Positions 62,580 through 64,000 of a stretch of DNA of 64,000 nucleotides are shown here, in pieces. Source of the stretch: CAWJAP01 sp963834365 (GTDB lineage Bacteria; Acidobacteriota; Vicinamibacteria; Vicinamibacterales; Vicinamibacteraceae); assembly GCA_963834365.1 (NCBI GenBank), contig CAWIBS010000022.1, positions 1-64,000 of the forward strand, given 5' to 3'. The translations under genes were made by a program, and so were the position numbers. Positions within the stretch are counted from its first letter, which is position 1, and the number at the start of each line of letters is the position of its first letter. Below the pieces are notes generated by a model. The model had not been told where the DNA came from. It made no database searches and worked only from the letters and a program-made list of their open reading frames with translations.

Positions 62580-63347
62580 CTACAGGGCGCCCGGTTCGAC
62601 GGACCTCCGCTTCAGGTGCAGCAGGAACTCCTTGTTCCCTTCCGCCCCCGCGATCGGCGAGGGCGTCAGCCCGGCGACGACATATCCGAGGCGGCGGGCT
62701 TCCGCGACGACCTCCCCGACCACCCGCTCGTGGACCGCGGGGTCTCGCACGATACCACCAGTGCCCACCGCGTCTCGCCCGGCTTCGAACTGCGGCTTCA
62801 CCAGCGCCACGACGTCCCCGCCGGGCGCCACCAGATCGATCAGCGCCGGCAGGATCAATCGCAACGAGATGAACGCCACGTCAATCGTGAGCACGCCGAA
62901 GCAGCAGGGGCCTCCGGCGAGCCGATCCGCAGTCAGCGTGCGGGCGTTCACGCGCTCGAGGACGCGGACGCGCGGGTCGCTGCGGAGCCGCCAGTCCAGC
63001 TGGTTGCGGCCGACGTCGAGCGCGGTCACCGACGTGACGCCGCGCCGCAGCAGGACGTCGGTGAAGCCGCCGGTCGAGGCCCCGACGTCCAGCGCGTCGC
63101 GCCCGGCGACGTCGAGGCCGAAGGCATCGAGCGCGTGCACCAGCTTGAGACCGCCACGGCTCACGTAGGGATGATCGGGAACGTCGAGCGTCAACTCGGC
63201 ATCGTCCGCGACCAGCATCCCGGCCTTGTCGGCGCGCTGCGATCCGATACGGACCTGCCCGGCGAGGATGAGCGCACGCGCGCGCTCGCGCGACGCCACG
63301 AGTCCGCGCGCGACGAGGAGCGTGTCGAGCCGGACGCGCTTGGTCAC
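62580..63347 (-). CDS. tlyA: TlyA-family rRNA (cytidine-2'-O)-methyltransferase
   Basis: 255 residues from GTG 63347, which overlaps the stop of the prenyl synthase (GTGA). N-terminal S4 domain (RLDTLLVARGLVASRERARA, LILAGQVRIGSQRADKAG) and a Rossmann FtsJ-like methyltransferase: VSRGGLKLVHALDAFGLDV, ALDVGASTGGFTDVLLRRGV (SAM motif), VLTIDVAFISLRLILPAL and DVVALVKPQFEAGRDAVGTG. TlyA methylates C1409 of 16S and/or C1920 of 23S rRNA. The long frame to 63998 in this phase is only a shadow of the prenyl synthase. Confidence 0.93.
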   Translation of the reverse strand: MTKRVRLDTLLVARGLVASRERARALILAGQVRIGSQRADKAGMLVADDAELTLDVPDHPYVSRGGLKLVHALDAFGLDVAGRDALDVGASTGGFTDVLLRRGVTSVTALDVGRNQLDWRLRSDPRVRVLERVNARTLTADRLAGGPCCFGVLTIDVAFISLRLILPALIDLVAPGGDVVALVKPQFEAGRDAVGTGGIVRDPAVHERVVGEVVAEARRLGYVVAGLTPSPIAGAEGNKEFLLHLKRRSVEPGAL

Positions 63348-64000
63348 CACGTTCGCTGCACGACCCAGTCGGCGAGCGCCGAGAGGCGTCCGCCCACACC
63401 GGCTTCGGCCAGCGCGTGCTTCGCGCGGGCGGCCGCTTCCTGTCCGAGCCGCTTGGAGGCCTCGAGCCCGAACAGCGCCGGATAGGTCGGCTTGCCGGCC
63501 ACGGCATCCTTCCCGGCGGTCTTGCCGAGGTCGGCCGAGGACGCCTCGACGTCCAGCACGTCGTCGACGATCTGGAACGCCAGTCCAATCTCGCGGCCGA
63601 AGAGGTCGATCGCCCGATGAACGGGACGGCGCTGCTCCCGCCATGGTGGCGCCGGCGAGTCCGGCCGCGCGGATGAGCGCGCCGGTCTTGCGCGCGTGCA
63701 TGTCCCGCAGCGAGTCGGCGTCGAAGGCAGGCGGCGCGTCAGCGCGCGCACGATGCGGCCGCGCGGCGTCGAGATCGATCGCCTGTCCGCCGACCATGCC
63801 GGTCACCCCGGCGGCCTCGGCAATCAGCGCGATCGTCGCCAGCTTTCGCGCTGCGAGCGTCCCGTCGGGATCCGCGGGCTCGCGCGCGAGGAGCGCGAAC
63901 GCCTCGGTCAGCAGGCCGTCCCCGGCGAGAATCGCCATGCCCTCGCCGAACTGCACGTGTGATGTCGGACGTCCCCGTCGCATCGAATCATCGTCCATGG
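63344..64000 (-). CDS. Polyprenyl (farnesyl/geranylgeranyl) diphosphate synthase, 5'-truncated, one frameshift
   Basis: The gene enters from the right edge; the first residues here (MDDDSMRRGRPTSHVQFGEG) are the first Asp-rich substrate motif, so about 90 N-terminal residues are outside. HARKTGALIRAAGLAGATMA follows, then removal of one C near 63635 joins VHRAIDLFGREIGLAFQIVD and DVLDVEASSADLGKTAGKDA with the second Asp-rich motif (DDVLD). The end is ALADWVVQRTW, TGA 63344. IspA-type enzymes condense IPP with allylic diphosphates in the isoprenoid pathway. Coupled to tlyA, a very common pair. Confidence 0.88.

Noticed and set aside
62580..63998. Apparent fusion of prenyl synthase N-terminus with TlyA
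   Set aside because: The middle is Arg/Gly-rich nonsense; correction of one base near 63635 yields a normal synthase ending in TGA 63344 that overlaps the tlyA start.

Overview
The window is GC-rich bacterial chromosome with two very different halves. The right half (about 28-64 kb) is a dense housekeeping block. It contains thrS-infC-rpmI-rplT-pheS-pheT-zapB-zapA, a 6S RNA, rny-thiL, HU, tRNA-Val(GAC), ruvX-mltG, nadK, tlyA, a prenyl synthase, two MsbA-type ABC exporters, polytopic GT-C-like proteins and a lytic transglycosylase. The left half (1-27.5 kb) is accessory. It contains planctomycete-type cytochrome/DUF1501 genes, a formylglycine-type sulfatase, a vanadium-haloperoxidase-type operon, a NarL-type two-component system and a cyclase/CNB-channel pair, among fragments of IS1182, IS110, a prophage head protease and an integrase. 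Gene order, the PSD/DUF1501 and DUF481 families, and the GTCCGGCTTCAGCCGGAC-type intergenic hairpins suggest Acidobacteriota, probably Vicinamibacteria. This is inference; no rRNA gene is present.

Left to right: 1-3193 is a coupled operon (berberine-bridge FAD oxidase, PAP2/vanadium haloperoxidase, Tat-exported barrel-like protein). 3.3-9.8 kb is debris mixed with a di-haem DHOR enzyme, two small exported proteins and a PARG-like/GGGAFGN gene pair. 9.8-16.1 kb is a three-gene cluster of c-type cytochromes plus DUF1501. 16.7-19.2 kb encodes a PAS histidine kinase, a NarL regulator and a lone receiver. 19.4-23.2 kb holds a sulfatase and truncated genes. 23.2-26.7 kb holds a MscS channel with a cyclic-nucleotide domain, preceded in its operon by a Cache-HAMP-cyclase protein whose catalytic domain looks like a metal-less C2 half. 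ssrA (tmRNA) at 27.6-27.9 kb, with an integrase remnant beside its 3' end, marks the boundary.

Two properties run through the whole window. First, many genes carry frameshifts, including essential ones (pheT, infC, pheS, rplT). Almost every one I could restore by eye needs removal of one inserted base, so most are probably sequence errors and the genes intact; I describe them as whole genes. Second, intergenic gaps in the housekeeping half are filled with degenerate tandem 'word' repeats (families built on GGGCTAC, GAAGACC, CACGGACAGATCTGA and GTACGAAGTA), often in inverted pairs, which run into the 3' ends of several genes and flank an inserted lipoprotein gene.
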